DNA of 64,000 nt from Bisbaumannia pacifica (GCF_007989625.1 NZ_BJUK01000003.1:94756-158755), one strand, 5' to 3'. Shown: positions 54,212 through 63,833, counted from the stretch's first letter. Translations and numbers: made by a program. Notes: generated from the letters alone by a model not told the origin.

Positions 54212-54342
54212 TGTCCTGAGTCTCGTCGAGCCACTGACGTGGCCGCCGGCACCATGGTCGAGGGTGACCAAAGCTGTTGATGCCGGCCTTTCTCCGGGGC
54301 CGCTCCCAGGGGCGGCGGGAAAGTGACTACTCCCCCAAAACG
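54212..54342 (-). ncRNA. yybP-ykoY (manganese) riboswitch
   Basis: The minus-strand leader starts with GGGGGAGTAGTCACT, contains GCCGGCATCAACAG and GGTCACC, then GTGGC and GCTCGACGAGACTC, in the order seen in yybP-ykoY elements, which bind Mn2+ and switch on Mn exporters. Its position between a strong promoter and the TMEM165-type gene is as expected. The 3' boundary is approximate. Confidence 0.82.
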
Positions 54343-54348
54343 CTTGTC

Positions 54349-54377
54349 ACTATAACCACTTAGGCGGTAGTCGCCAA
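54349..54377 (-). promoter_or_regulatory. Promoter of the riboswitch-exporter unit
   Basis: On the minus strand the -35 is TTGGCG (54372-54377), the spacer is 17 bases and the -10 is TATAGT (54349-54354). The expected transcription start lies at about 54342, exactly at the 5' edge of the riboswitch. Confidence 0.75.
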
Positions 54378-54394
54378 GGCCTATTTGCCCCGCC

Positions 54395-55066
54395 CTACTT
54401 GGTGTCGATATAGCGATGACGGTTGAAGGTGGCGACCCACTCCGGGTGATAGACCAGCATCAGGCTGAGCAGCATGCCGGTAATAAAGGCCTCGGAGGGC
54501 ATCAGCAGCGGCAGGAAGCGGGCGTACTCGGTGACCAGGAACCAGGCCTGGGGATCGGTGGTGCCCAGTCCCACGATCGCCAGCACGCCGAGCCCCGCCG
54601 CCAGGGTGGCGAGGGCGCTGCCGAAGAAGCCACAGAGGAACAGGAAGACCGCCAGGTTATCCGGCAGCCAGCGATCCACCAGGCGCCAGGCCACCACCAT
54701 CACCAGGGCCGGCACCACCCCACTGACCAGCACATTGACCCCCAGCAGTGGCCAGGCCACCTTGCCCACCGCCAGCATGGCGACGTTGACGGCCAGATTG
54801 ATCAGCAGCGCCAGCGGCGCCTTGAACATCAGCGTCAGCAGCGCCGTCATCATCAGGTGCAGGGAGAGCCAGTCCACCGCCTGGGCGCGCAGTTGCCAGA
54901 GCAGCATCACCGCCACGGCGGCGGCCATCAGGCGATGCTGGGCGACGGGACGACCGACCAGCGCCCGCCAGGGGCGCTGCGCCAGGGCTAGCCCCAGCAC
55001 CGCCGCCGACAACAACCAGCCGGCCACCAGCATCCAGGGGGCCAGCAGCGTCTCGGTGAAGGTCAC
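54395..55066 (-). CDS. Energy-coupling factor-type membrane permease (CbiM-like, COG3235)
   Basis: A 223-residue protein with six hydrophobic segments and HLMMTALLTLMFKAP, matching a proteobacterial group related to CbiM/NikM cobalt-nickel permease components. The substrate is unknown. It follows purU by 12 bases on the same strand and precedes the Mn exporter promoter. No ATPase partner is nearby. Confidence 0.7.
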   Translation of the reverse strand: MTFTETLLAPWMLVAGWLLSAAVLGLALAQRPWRALVGRPVAQHRLMAAAVAVMLLWQLRAQAVDWLSLHLMMTALLTLMFKAPLALLINLAVNVAMLAVGKVAWPLLGVNVLVSGVVPALVMVVAWRLVDRWLPDNLAVFLFLCGFFGSALATLAAGLGVLAIVGLGTTDPQAWFLVTEYARFLPLLMPSEAFITGMLLSLMLVYHPEWVATFNRHRYIDTK

Positions 55067-55078
55067 GCGCCGACCTCC

Positions 55079-55933
55079 TCAGGCGAAGACCACGGTCTTG
55101 TTGCCGTGGATCAGTACCCGATCCTCCAGATGCCAGCGCAGGCCCCGGGCCAGCACCGCCTTCTCCACGTCGCGACCGAAGCGCACCAGGTCCTGGGGGG
55201 TATGGCAGTGGCTGACCCGGTGGATGTCCTGCTCGATGATGGGGCCGGCATCCAACTCGGAGGTCACATAGTGGCAGGTGGCGCCGATCAGCTTGACGCC
55301 CCGCTCATAGGCCTGGTGATAGGGCTTGGCCCCGGCGAAGGAGGGCAGGAAGCTGTGGTGGATATTGATCACCCGGCCCGCGTAGCGCTCGCAGAGGCCC
55401 GGCGGCAGGATCTGCATATAGCGGGCCAACACCACCGAGTCCGCCTCGGCGGCCTCCACCAGGCGCTCCACCTCGGCGAAGGCGCCGGCCTTGTCGACAG
55501 GGTCCACCGGCACATGGTGATAGGGAATGCCATGCCACTCCACCAGGGCACGCAGGTCATCATGGTTGGAGATCACGCAGGGGATATCGCACTCCAACTC
55601 CCCGGCGGTCCAGCGATAGAGCAGATCCACCAGGCAGTGGGAGGCCCGGGAGACCATCAGCACCACCCGCCGCCGCTGGGCGGTATCGGTCAGCGCCCAG
55701 GTCATGGTGAACTCTTCGGCGATGGGAGCGAAGGCCTCGCGGAAGCCGTCGGCATCCAGCGGCATGGAGTCGGCCTGGATCTCGTAGCGCATAAAGAAGC
55801 GACCGGTCTCCAGGTCCGAGTGCTGGTTGGCCTCGGTGATGGAACCGCCTTGGCTGGCGATAAATCCGGAGACTCGGGAGACGATTCCCACCCGGTCCGG
55901 GCAGGAGACCACCAGGCGATAATAGTGTGACAT
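55079..55933 (-). CDS. purU: Formyltetrahydrofolate deformylase
   Basis: A 284-residue enzyme that hydrolyses 10-formyl-THF to formate and THF. The N-terminal ACT domain (VSCPDRVGIVSRVSGF) senses methionine and glycine; the catalytic domain has HHSFLPSFAGA and ELDAGPIIEQD. The ATG at 55933 gives MSHYYRLVV, the expected start; an ORF extension to 56089 would overlap the divergent RNase J promoter. Confidence 0.95.
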   Translation of the reverse strand: MSHYYRLVVSCPDRVGIVSRVSGFIASQGGSITEANQHSDLETGRFFMRYEIQADSMPLDADGFREAFAPIAEEFTMTWALTDTAQRRRVVLMVSRASHCLVDLLYRWTAGELECDIPCVISNHDDLRALVEWHGIPYHHVPVDPVDKAGAFAEVERLVEAAEADSVVLARYMQILPPGLCERYAGRVINIHHSFLPSFAGAKPYHQAYERGVKLIGATCHYVTSELDAGPIIEQDIHRVSHCHTPQDLVRFGRDVEKAVLARGLRWHLEDRVLIHGNKTVVFA

Positions 55934-56082
55934 GGACAGCGTATCCGTCTTTAGAATCAAACCATAGGGGACGCAGAGTGTAACCAATTCCGACCCGGCG
56001 GAACACGCTCGCCCTGCCCGCATTGTGGACCCCGCCGCCCTTCCCGTATGATGCACGATTCCGTCAGACGATCGCCTTGCCC

Positions 56083-57750
56083 ATGTCACGCCCTCGAGTC
56101 CAGATCCGCCCTCGCAGCCAGCCGCCCCTCTACTTTCTGCCCCTGGGAGGCTGTGGCGAGATCGGCATGAACCTCAACCTCTACGGGCATGACGACCACT
56201 GGATCGCCGTGGACTGCGGCATGATGATCCGCCAGGATCTCCCCGACGCTCCCCTGCAGGTGCCCAACCTGGCGGCCTTGACCACCCTGGGCATTAGCCC
56301 CAGGGCGCTCTACATCACCCATGGACACGAGGATCATATCGGCGCCGCCGCCTGGCTATGGCCCAAGCTGGGCTGCCCCATTTATGCCTCGCCCCTGGCC
56401 GCCGGCCTGCTGCGAGCCAAGTTCGTCGAACAGGGCCTGGCCTGCGAGGCGATTCGAGTGATCGAGCCGGGGGAAGCCTACGAGAGCGGCCCCTTCACCC
56501 TGCGCCTGCTGCCGCTGACCCACTCCATTCCCGAGAGCTGCGCCCTGCTGATCACCACCCCCCAGCAGCGTATCCTGCATACCGGCGACTGGAAGCTCGA
56601 CCCGGCCCCGGTGATCGGCGCCCCAGTGGACGAGGCCCTCTACCGTGCCCTGGCGCCGGTGGACCTGGTGGTGGGCGATTCCACCAATGCCCCCCTGCCC
56701 GGCCACTCGCGCAGCGAAGGCGAAGTGGCCGAGGCCCTGGAGCGACTGCTACCCGACTGCCGGGGTCGAGTGGTGGTGAGCTGCTTCGCCAGCAACCTGG
56801 CCCGGGTGCTCTCCATCGCTCGAGCCGGGACCCGCTGCGGTCGCCGCATCAGCCTGATGGGACGCGCCATGGAGCGCATGGTGGGGGTGGCCCGGGGCCT
56901 GGGCTATCTGGACGACCTGCCGCCCCTGGTGCCGACCCGCGACCTGGGCTACCTGCCCCCCGAGGAGGTACTGGTGATCGCCACCGGCAGCCAGGGCGAG
57001 CCCCGGGCCGCCCTCTCCCGGCTCGCCCAGGGCCGCCACCCGCACCTGGAACTGGCGGCCGGCGACAGCGTGATCTTCTCCGCCAAGGCCATTCCCGGCA
57101 ACGAGCTGCTGATCGAGCGTCTGCAGGCTGGCCTCAAACGGCTCGGCGTAGCGATCCTCGACGAGAGCGACCACCCCGAGCTGCACGCCTCCGGCCACCC
57201 GGCCCAGGAGGAGCTGACCACCCTCTACGGCTGGGTCAGGCCGCGGCGCCTGCTGCCGGTACATGGCGAGCATCGCCACCAGGAGGCCCACCGGCGGCTG
57301 GCCGAGGGCCTGGGCATCGAGGCCCCGTTGATCCCCAGCAACGGCGATCTGATTCGCCTGGATAGCGAGGGCCTGCATCGCCAGGCACGCCACCCCGAGC
57401 CTCCCTGCCTGGTCCCTCAGCATGGCGGTGGCCCGCGCCCGTCGAAGGGCAGCGGCGCCTCATCGTCCCGCCACCCGCCGCTATTCCTGGCCCTGCCGGT
57501 GCTGCCCCGCGAGGGCCAAGGCTGGGCACGCATCGGCCGCCTGCTGTTGGACGCCCCGGAGGAGCTCCCCCTGGACGAGCTGGCCTTCGGCGACTGGCTG
57601 GATGAGCATCTGGCCCTGGCCGGCGGCGAGACCCTGGTGGCGCTGCGCGGCGAGCTGGAGCCGGGGCTGCTGCGCTATTTCCAGGATCATCTGCGCCGCC
57701 CCGTCGCCCTGCACCTGCAACTCTTCGCCGCCGAACCCCAGAGCGACTGA
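56083..57750 (+). CDS. Ribonuclease J
   Basis: A 555-residue metallo-beta-lactamase/beta-CASP nuclease. The signature THGHEDHIG gives zinc ligands; the beta-CASP motifs include GDSTNA, VVVSCFASNL, IATGSQGEP and a C-terminal LPVHGEHRHQ. It is likely an mRNA-processing exo- and endonuclease. RNase J is scarce in Gammaproteobacteria and common in others. ATG at 56083 gives MSRPRVQIRP; it is divergent to purU with a short promoter region. Confidence 0.85.
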   Translation: MSRPRVQIRPRSQPPLYFLPLGGCGEIGMNLNLYGHDDHWIAVDCGMMIRQDLPDAPLQVPNLAALTTLGISPRALYITHGHEDHIGAAAWLWPKLGCPIYASPLAAGLLRAKFVEQGLACEAIRVIEPGEAYESGPFTLRLLPLTHSIPESCALLITTPQQRILHTGDWKLDPAPVIGAPVDEALYRALAPVDLVVGDSTNAPLPGHSRSEGEVAEALERLLPDCRGRVVVSCFASNLARVLSIARAGTRCGRRISLMGRAMERMVGVARGLGYLDDLPPLVPTRDLGYLPPEEVLVIATGSQGEPRAALSRLAQGRHPHLELAAGDSVIFSAKAIPGNELLIERLQAGLKRLGVAILDESDHPELHASGHPAQEELTTLYGWVRPRRLLPVHGEHRHQEAHRRLAEGLGIEAPLIPSNGDLIRLDSEGLHRQARHPEPPCLVPQHGGGPRPSKGSGASSSRHPPLFLALPVLPREGQGWARIGRLLLDAPEELPLDELAFGDWLDEHLALAGGETLVALRGELEPGLLRYFQDHLRRPVALHLQLFAAEPQSD

Positions 57751-57751
57751 G

Positions 57752-57789
57752 CCAAAAACACCAAGGTGAGCCCGTGGCTCGCCTTGGTG
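57752..57789 (-). terminator. Terminator after the H-NS-like gene
   Basis: 14-base arms CACCAAGGTGAGCC (57759-57772) and complement (57776-57789) with one mismatch and a 3-base loop; on the minus strand it is followed by GTTTTTGG. It lies 30 bases beyond the stop of the H-NS-like gene and just after the RNase J stop, so it serves both convergent genes. Confidence 0.8.
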
Positions 57790-57819
57790 ACTCATCGATC
57801 GCGATGCTCGCATCAGGCC

Positions 57820-58107
57820 TCAGGCGCCCGACTTCTTTTTCGGCGGACGCCCCCGGCGCTTGGGCTGCTCGGAGACCAGGTCATCCAGGGAGAGCCCCGC
57901 CTCGTTGATCGCCTCGCGGATCTCGGCCAGCTTGCGTTCCTTCATCGCCTCTTCCTGCTGGCGACGCAATTCATCTTCCTGCTTCTGCTCGATGACTTCC
58001 CCGATCACCTCGGCCAACTTATGCAGCTGTTCCATGCTGAGCTGACGCGCCGCGGCTCGGGCGACATTCTTGTTGCGAGCGATTTTTTCCAGAGACTCGG
58101 CGGACAT
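57820..58107 (-). CDS. H-NS-family small nucleoid protein with AT-hook-like tail
   Basis: A 95-residue protein. The N-terminal 75 residues form a charged coiled-coil-rich region (ARQLSMEQLHKLAEVIGEV, then QEDELRRQQEEAMKERK), like the oligomerisation domain of H-NS family members. The usual C-terminal DNA-binding segment is missing; instead it ends KRRGRPPKKKSGA, an AT-hook-type motif. It probably binds DNA and affects expression widely. It could also be a partner that modulates other H-NS proteins. Confidence 0.6.
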   Translation of the reverse strand: MSAESLEKIARNKNVARAAARQLSMEQLHKLAEVIGEVIEQKQEDELRRQQEEAMKERKLAEIREAINEAGLSLDDLVSEQPKRRGRPPKKKSGA

Positions 58108-58247
58108 TGGCCTCCTCCATTTCAGGAATCCGGGTGGGGTTGTTAGCCTTACTAACTTGGCAGTATATGCGCCTATGGTGGTTTAGCAAGCAATATGGCC
58201 GTGGAAAAGCCGCCCATGACAGAAGGAATTCTCTCTGCTTGGCGAAA

Positions 58248-58272
58248 GAAAAAAGGGAGGCCTTGGCCTCCC
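58248..58272 (-). terminator. Terminator of the Moco operon
   Basis: Perfect 8-base arms GGGAGGCC (58255-58262) and complement (58265-58272) with a TT loop; on the minus strand it is followed by TTTTTTCTTT. It lies 32 bases past the moaA stop and ends the operon. Confidence 0.92.
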
Positions 58273-58304
58273 CGTCTCTTCTTCCTCGAGACCCGGCGAC
58301 ACGA

Positions 58305-59297
58305 TTAACCGCCGGTCATATTCATAAAGCGCACCACCTGAACGTCACCGTCGGTAGTGAAGTGATGGCGCTCCGGCTTGAGCGGCATGGCCGCCACGAT
58401 GGCCGCCTTGAGTCGCTCCAGATCACTGGGATAGCGGCGCAGCACCGCCCGTAGATCCACGGAGTGTTCATTGCCCAGGCAGAGCAGCAAGCGCCCCTCC
58501 ACCGTGACACGTACCCGATTGCAGCTAGCACAGAAGTTGTGGCTATGGGGCGAGATAAAACCGATGCGGCTGGCGTGATCGGCCATGCGGAAATAACGCG
58601 AGGGCCCCGGGGTGACTTCCGCGGTCGGCATCAAGGGGTAACGCGCCTCGATCAGCGCCTGCACCTCGTCGCTGGAGCAGTAGGTCTCGTCGCGACCATG
58701 GTCGGAGACCTGACCCAGGGGCATCTCCTCGATAAAGCTGATATCCAGGGACTCGCGACGGGCGAATTCCACCAGGTCGAGCACCTCGTCGTCGTTGCGC
58801 CCCTTGAGGATCACCGCATTGAGCTTGATCCCCTGGAAGCCGGCATCCTGGGCGGCATGAATGCCATCGATTACCTTGTGCAGGTCACCCGTGCGGGTCA
58901 GGCGGCGAAACTTGTCGGCATCCAGGGAGTCGAGGCTGATATTGAGCCGCCCCAGGCCGCCGCGACGCAGGGCCGGCGCCCATTTGCGCAGCCCGGCCCC
59001 GTTGGTGGTCATGGCGAAGTCCCTGAGACCATCCAGGGCCCCCACCTCCTCCACCAGGGTATCGATGCCACGCCGCACCAACGGCTCGCCGCCGGTGAGA
59101 CGAATCTTGGCCACGCCCAATTCGACGAAGGCCCGGGCCACCTGGGCCAACTCCTCCAGGGTCAATACCTGGGCCCGGGGCAGGAAGGTCATCTCCTCGC
59201 TCATGCAATAGACGCAGCGAAAGTCGCAGCGGTCGGTGACCGAGAGCCGCACATAGTCGACCCGCCGGCCGAAGTCATCGATCAGGGATGGGCTCAT
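58305..59297 (-). CDS. moaA: GTP 3',8-cyclase MoaA
   Basis: A 330-residue radical SAM enzyme that makes the first intermediate of molybdopterin. N-terminal SAM cluster CxxxCxxC in [12 protein letters not shown]-terminal second cluster with [10 protein letters not shown] and a later Cys in LCLG, and the C-terminus MNMTGG with the Gly-Gly essential for MoaA function. Its ATG overlaps the moaE stop by 4 bases; it is the last gene of the operon. Confidence 0.97.
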   Translation of the reverse strand: MSPSLIDDFGRRVDYVRLSVTDRCDFRCVYCMSEEMTFLPRAQVLTLEELAQVARAFVELGVAKIRLTGGEPLVRRGIDTLVEEVGALDGLRDFAMTTNGAGLRKWAPALRRGGLGRLNISLDSLDADKFRRLTRTGDLHKVIDGIHAAQDAGFQGIKLNAVILKGRNDDEVLDLVEFARRESLDISFIEEMPLGQVSDHGRDETYCSSDEVQALIEARYPLMPTAEVTPGPSRYFRMADHASRIGFISPHSHNFCASCNRVRVTVEGRLLLCLGNEHSVDLRAVLRRYPSDLERLKAAIVAAMPLKPERHHFTTDGDVQVVRFMNMTGG

Positions 59298-59755
59298 GGT
59301 GTTTCCTCCCAGCGCTGGGCATCCTGGTGGTCGCTGTGGCGCTCGGCCACCCAGTAATGGCCGCTGGCGGTGTGTTCCTTCTTCCAGAAAGGCGCCCGGG
59401 TCTTGAGGTAGTCCATGATGAAATCACAGGCCTCGAAGGCGGCGCGGCGATGGGCGCTGGCCACCACCACCAGGACGATGGGGTCGCCGGGCGTCAGGTG
59501 GCCCACCCGATGGATCAGGCACACCCCTTGCAGGGGCCAGCGCGCCTCGGCCTCGGTGACGATCTCGGCCAGGGCGGCCTCGGTCATGCCGGGATAATGC
59601 TCGAGGGTCAGCCCCTCTACCTCGGGGCGCTCATTGAAATCGCGCACCTGGCCCACGAAACTGACCAGGGCGCCGATATCGGTACGCCCCTCGCTCAGGG
59701 CCGCCATTTCCGCCCCGGCATCGAAGGGCGCCTGCTGCACACGAATCATCGTCAC
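59294..59755 (-). CDS. moaE: Molybdopterin synthase catalytic subunit MoaE
   Basis: A 153-residue protein. It takes sulfur from thiocarboxylated MoaD to form the dithiolene of molybdopterin. [12 protein letters not shown], the HRVGHL, and [10 protein letters not shown] with the catalytic lysines are visible. It overlaps moaA and the MoaC-MoaD fusion by 4 bases on each side. Confidence 0.96.
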   Translation of the reverse strand: MTMIRVQQAPFDAGAEMAALSEGRTDIGALVSFVGQVRDFNERPEVEGLTLEHYPGMTEAALAEIVTEAEARWPLQGVCLIHRVGHLTPGDPIVLVVVASAHRRAAFEACDFIMDYLKTRAPFWKKEHTASGHYWVAERHSDHQDAQRWEETP

Positions 59756-60552
59756 CCTCCCGTTACCGGGGGAAAGAAGGCCACCTCATCGCCCTCGGTC
59801 AGGGGCGTCTGATCGCCTCCCATCACCTGGTTGACGGCACACAGGATGCGCGCCTCCTTGAGCAGGGCGAAACCGGCATCACGCGCCTCGAGAGCCGCCT
59901 TGAGCCCGGCGACATCGGCACTGGGCAGCGCATCGAGGGCGATCTCCACCTCGCTGACCTCGAGGCGCTCGCGCAGCTCCGCCAGGCACTTGACCCTCAG
60001 CAGGCTACCCTGGGCCGCCTCCCCCAGGGCCACCACCCCGGGCTCGCCGCTGCCGGTGACGATGGGCGCGGGGGGCGTCACCCCGCGGCGGTAGTCGCCG
60101 GACTGGCCGCCGCTCTTCGACTCCAGTCGCAGCGCCTCGATCTGCATCGCCTTGTCCACTGCCTTGCACATGTCATAGAGGGTCAGGCAGGCCACCGAGA
60201 CCGCGGTCAGGGCCTCCATCTCGACCCCGGTACGGCCGTTGAGGCGACAAGTGGCGGTGACCTCCACGCAGGCGGCCGCCTCATTCAGGTGGAAATCGAT
60301 CGCCACCTTGGAGAGCGGCAGCGCATGGCAGAGCGGAATCAGCTCATGGGTGCGCTTGGCGGCCTGGATGCCGGCAATCCGCGCCGTGGCCAGGACGTCG
60401 CCCTTAGGCAGCCCGCCCTGTGCCAGCAGCGCCAGGGTCTCGGGGCGCATGGTGATGCGCCCGCTGGCCACCGCCTCGCGGCGGGTCTCGCCCTTGTCGG
60501 CCACGTCCACCATATGGGCTTCACCGCGGGCATTGAGATGGGTCAGGCTCAT
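59752..60552 (-). CDS. moaC/moaD: MoaC-MoaD fusion
   Basis: A 266-residue fusion. Residues 1-160 are MoaC, with [27 protein letters not shown] and the [20 protein letters not shown] segment; it forms cPMP. After a short linker, residues about 180-266 are a MoaD beta-grasp domain ending in PPVTGG, the Gly-Gly that becomes a thiocarboxylate. In most proteobacteria the two are separate genes. Fusion keeps cPMP synthase and sulfur carrier together and guarantees 1:1 supply; whether it is processed is not known. Confidence 0.92.
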   Translation of the reverse strand: MSLTHLNARGEAHMVDVADKGETRREAVASGRITMRPETLALLAQGGLPKGDVLATARIAGIQAAKRTHELIPLCHALPLSKVAIDFHLNEAAACVEVTATCRLNGRTGVEMEALTAVSVACLTLYDMCKAVDKAMQIEALRLESKSGGQSGDYRRGVTPPAPIVTGSGEPGVVALGEAAQGSLLRVKCLAELRERLEVSEVEIALDALPSADVAGLKAALEARDAGFALLKEARILCAVNQVMGGDQTPLTEGDEVAFFPPVTGG

Positions 60553-60565
60553 GGCTGTTTCCTGT

Positions 60566-61813
60566 CTAGCTGAAATCGTTGAGGAGTTGCAGGGTAACCG
60601 GCTCGCCCTCGGCCACCCCCTCGCGTTCGGCGCCTACCTCGATCAGGCAGTCGGCCAACACCATGGAGGTGAGGATGCCCGAGCCCTGGCGGCCGGTGGG
60701 GGTCACCCAGAGTCGTCCCTGACTGTCACTGTGGTAGCTGCCGCGCAGATAGTCGACCCGCCCGACACGGCTGGCCAGGGGCGTGGTGGCCAGGGCGGTG
60801 AGGCGCCGCGGCTGCCACCCGGGCTGCCCCATCAGCCGGCGTAGCACCGGCTGCACGAACTGCAGGAAGGTGACCATCACCGCCACCGGGTTGCCGGGCA
60901 GGCCGAAGAAGGGGGTGCGCTCCGGCCCCAGCCAGCCGCAGGCCAGGGGCCGACCCGGGCGCATGGCGATGCGCCAGAAGCCCAGCTCGCCGACCTCGCC
61001 GAGGGCCGCCTTGATCCAGTCGGCACGCCCCACCGAGACGCCACCGCTGGTGATCACCATATCGGCCCGGGAGGCGGCACCACTCAGGGCGGCGGCCATG
61101 GTCTCGCGATCATCCGGCAGGATGCCCAGATCGATGATCTCGCAGCCGAGCGCGTCGAGCAGGCCACGCAGGGAGTAGCGGTTGGCATCATAGATGCCCG
61201 CCATGGGCAGCGGCGTCCCGGGTGCCGTGACCTCGTCGCCGCTGGAGAAGATCGCCACTCGCGGGCGGCGATGGACCCGCGCCTCGGCCACTCCCAGGGA
61301 GGCCAGCAGGCCCAGTTGGGCCGGGCCCAGGCGGGTGCCGGCGACCAGGGCCAGGCTGTCGCGGGACACATCCTCTCCGGCCTGGCGCACATGCTGGCCG
61401 CGACGCACCGTGTCGGGGCGGGTCACCCTCACCCGGTCATCGTCGGGGAACGCCAACTGCTCCTGCATGATCACGGTATCGGCCCCCGGGGGCAGGGGCG
61501 CACCGGTGGTAATGGCCATCGCCTCCCCCACCGCCAGGCCGCGCTCGGCGTGGCTTCCCGCCAGCACCGTCCCGACCAGGGCCAGGGTCTCGGCGGCGGC
61601 GGGCCAGGCCAGGGCGATGCCGTCCATGGCGGCATTGGTATTCTGGGGCACGTCGATGGGCGAGCGGATGGCATCGGCCAGCACCCGTCCCGGCAGCTCG
61701 ACCAGGGGACAGGACTCGCTCGCCAGGGGCGCCGCGACCAGGCCTTCGAGATGGCGCTGGGCCTCGTCGACCGCGAGCATGCGCTCGCCGAGATCGAAGC
61801 AGGAGAGGCTCAT
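60566..61813 (-). CDS. moeA: Molybdopterin molybdotransferase MoeA
   Basis: A 415-residue enzyme that inserts molybdate into adenylylated molybdopterin. The motifs are [11 protein letters not shown] near the N-terminus, [12 protein letters not shown], and [11 protein letters not shown]. Start overlap with mobB is 4 bases. The gap to the MoaC-MoaD gene is 13 bases. Confidence 0.96.
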   Translation of the reverse strand: MSLSCFDLGERMLAVDEAQRHLEGLVAAPLASESCPLVELPGRVLADAIRSPIDVPQNTNAAMDGIALAWPAAAETLALVGTVLAGSHAERGLAVGEAMAITTGAPLPPGADTVIMQEQLAFPDDDRVRVTRPDTVRRGQHVRQAGEDVSRDSLALVAGTRLGPAQLGLLASLGVAEARVHRRPRVAIFSSGDEVTAPGTPLPMAGIYDANRYSLRGLLDALGCEIIDLGILPDDRETMAAALSGAASRADMVITSGGVSVGRADWIKAALGEVGELGFWRIAMRPGRPLACGWLGPERTPFFGLPGNPVAVMVTFLQFVQPVLRRLMGQPGWQPRRLTALATTPLASRVGRVDYLRGSYHSDSQGRLWVTPTGRQGSGILTSMVLADCLIEVGAEREGVAEGEPVTLQLLNDFS

Positions 61814-62391
61814 GGCGACACCTCCGTGCCCGGGCGTGCGGCCACGGGCCAGCGGGCCGGCCAGGCCGCCACCCAGTCGGCCAGGGCCTGGTGATCGTTG
61901 AGATCCAGCCCCTCGACAGCCGCCGGCAGGGCCAGCGGCGCCGGGCTCGCCACCGCCCGGACCCAGGGATCCTGGGGGGCCAGCAGCGGCTTGCCGAGCT
62001 CGGGGCGATGCAGCTCCAGCTTGGGCAACGGCCAGGCCTTGAAGCCCTCGACCAGCACCAGGTCGGGACGACGCGGGCGCAGCAGGTCGATCAGCTCGAG
62101 CAGCTCCGGCTCCTCCTGCCCCGGGGTCTCGTACATCAGGGCGACCCGGCGCCGCGAGGCCACCAGCATGGGCGCGGCACCGGCCTGGCGCAGGCGATGG
62201 CTGTCCTTGCCGGGGCGATCCACCTCGAACTCGTGGTGGGCGTGCTTGATCACCGCCACTTGCAGGCCGCGCTCGGCCAGCCGCGGCAGCAGTGCCTCCA
62301 GCAGCGTGGTCTTGCCGGTGCCGCTCCAGGCGGCGATGCCCAGCAGCGGCAGGGGCTCGTCGGCGAAGCCAATTCGGTCAAGGCGACTCAT
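61810..62391 (-). CDS. mobB: Molybdopterin-guanine dinucleotide biosynthesis protein MobB
   Basis: A 193-residue GTP-binding protein that helps MobA. P-loop GIAAWSGTGKTTLLEAL and DLVLVEGFK are visible. The ATG at 62391 overlaps the mobA stop by 14 bases and matches the family start; a longer ORF upstream is out of line with it. Confidence 0.92.
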   Translation of the reverse strand: MSRLDRIGFADEPLPLLGIAAWSGTGKTTLLEALLPRLAERGLQVAVIKHAHHEFEVDRPGKDSHRLRQAGAAPMLVASRRRVALMYETPGQEEPELLELIDLLRPRRPDLVLVEGFKAWPLPKLELHRPELGKPLLAPQDPWVRAVASPAPLALPAAVEGLDLNDHQALADWVAAWPARWPVAARPGTEVSP

Positions 62392-63016
62392 GGGGCACCT
62401 CCCGGTCGCCGGCCGCGCGCCGCGCCTCCAGGCATCGTCGCTCCTCTTCGGTATTGAGGTTGGCGAAGGCCTCGGGCCCCTCGTCGAAGGGCACCCGGCC
62501 CCAGGAGTGGCACGCATACCAACGATCGATCTTGCGCTCGCCGGCGGCCAGTGCCCGGCCCAGGTCGTCGGCTAGGTCACGGCGGATCAACGCCACCACC
62601 GGGTGATCTCGCTGGCCATCGAAGGCAGTGGCGATGGCCGCCTCGCCGCGTCCCGCCCAGAGCCGCTCGAGCAAGTCCATCGGTAGCCTAGGACTGTCGC
62701 AGGGCACGACGAGCACCCAGGGCGTGGTCGCGGCACAGAGTCCGCTCCAGATACCCATCAGCGGCCCTTGGTAGCCGGACTCGCGGTCGGCGACGACCCG
62801 ATCCGCCCAGGCCGCATAGGCCGCCGGGTGGCGATTGGCATTGATCAGTAACTCGGCCACCCGCCCCGCCAGGGGCGCGCGAGCATGGGCGACCAGCGGG
62901 CGACCGGCGAATTCCACCAGCCCCTTGTCGAGCCCGCCCATGCGCCGCCCCTGACCGCCGGCCAGGATCAAGCCGGTTATCTGATGACGGGGGGGGACCT
63001 GCGAAAACTTGTCCAT
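62378..63016 (-). CDS. mobA: Molybdenum cofactor guanylyltransferase MobA
   Basis: A 212-residue nucleotidyltransferase that joins GMP to molybdopterin. LILAGGQGRRMGGLDKGL is the nucleotide-binding start and VVPCDSPRLP carries the metal-binding Asp. It is the first gene of the minus-strand Moco operon mobA-mobB-moeA-moaCD-moaE-moaA; its ATG has little Shine-Dalgarno sequence, so the transcript may have a short leader. Confidence 0.94.
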   Translation of the reverse strand: MDKFSQVPPRHQITGLILAGGQGRRMGGLDKGLVEFAGRPLVAHARAPLAGRVAELLINANRHPAAYAAWADRVVADRESGYQGPLMGIWSGLCAATTPWVLVVPCDSPRLPMDLLERLWAGRGEAAIATAFDGQRDHPVVALIRRDLADDLGRALAAGERKIDRWYACHSWGRVPFDEGPEAFANLNTEEERRCLEARRAAGDREVPHESP

Positions 63017-63251
63017 TTGGTCAACTTAGCATCCAAGGCATCATCTGGCTAGGCGCCCGTCGAACGGAATCACTCATGAGGAAATCCCGCGGCCGACGGA
63101 CTGCTGACTTCAGCCTACCCCATGGCACCGTTGGACTCATCACCGCAGGCGACTTTTCCCATGAAATCCATGCACTGGCGCGCGGCGCTTAAGTTCGCTC
63201 ACGTAACCGGGTATGCTATGTAAAAGATCTTCAACATAAGGACCCCAATCC

Positions 63252-63833
63252 ATGGGCGGATTCGACGTCGGCGAGCGTCTCAAACAGTTGCGCCTGGCCC
63301 GCCAGCTCTCCCAGCGAGAACTGGCCAAGCGGGCCGGCGTGACCAACAGCACCATCTCCCTGATCGAGCAGAACAGCGTCAGCCCCTCGGTCAGCTCCCT
63401 GAAGAAGATTCTCGATGCGCTGCCGGTCTCCATCAGCGAATTCTTCGCCGGCGAGGAGCTCAGCCAGGAACAGGTCTTCTATCGGGCCGAGGAGCTCACC
63501 GAGATCGGCGACGGCACCCTCTCCTGGAAGCTGGTGGGGGCGCGCCGCCCCAATCGCAGCATGTCGATCATCCATGAGCGCTACCCCCCGGGGGCCGATA
63601 CCGGCGAGGAAATGCTCGAGCACGAGGGGGAAGAAGGCGGAGTGATCATCTCCGGCACCATCGAGCTCACCGTGGGCGGCGAGGTCCAGCTATTGACCGC
63701 CGGCGATGCCTACTACTTCGACTCCCGCCTGCCTCACCGTTTCCGCAACAAGAGCGACAACGAGTGCGTGATCGTCAGCGCGAACAATCCGCCCTCCTTC
63801 TCCGACGGTGGCACCGAGCAGCATCATGCCTGA
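63252..63833 (+). CDS. XRE-cupin transcriptional regulator (PuuR-like)
   Basis: A 193-residue regulator. The N-terminal helix-turn-helix is SQRELAKRAGVTNSTISLIE; the C-terminal cupin has GGVIISGTIELTVGGE and a PHRFRNKS metal-type edge. PuuR and related proteins control putrescine or amino acid catabolism. ATG at 63252 follows AAGGA; upstream, TATGTAAAA (63219-63227) is a possible -10. Its 3' end is repeated twice downstream. Confidence 0.9.
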   Translation: MGGFDVGERLKQLRLARQLSQRELAKRAGVTNSTISLIEQNSVSPSVSSLKKILDALPVSISEFFAGEELSQEQVFYRAEELTEIGDGTLSWKLVGARRPNRSMSIIHERYPPGADTGEEMLEHEGEEGGVIISGTIELTVGGEVQLLTAGDAYYFDSRLPHRFRNKSDNECVIVSANNPPSFSDGGTEQHHA

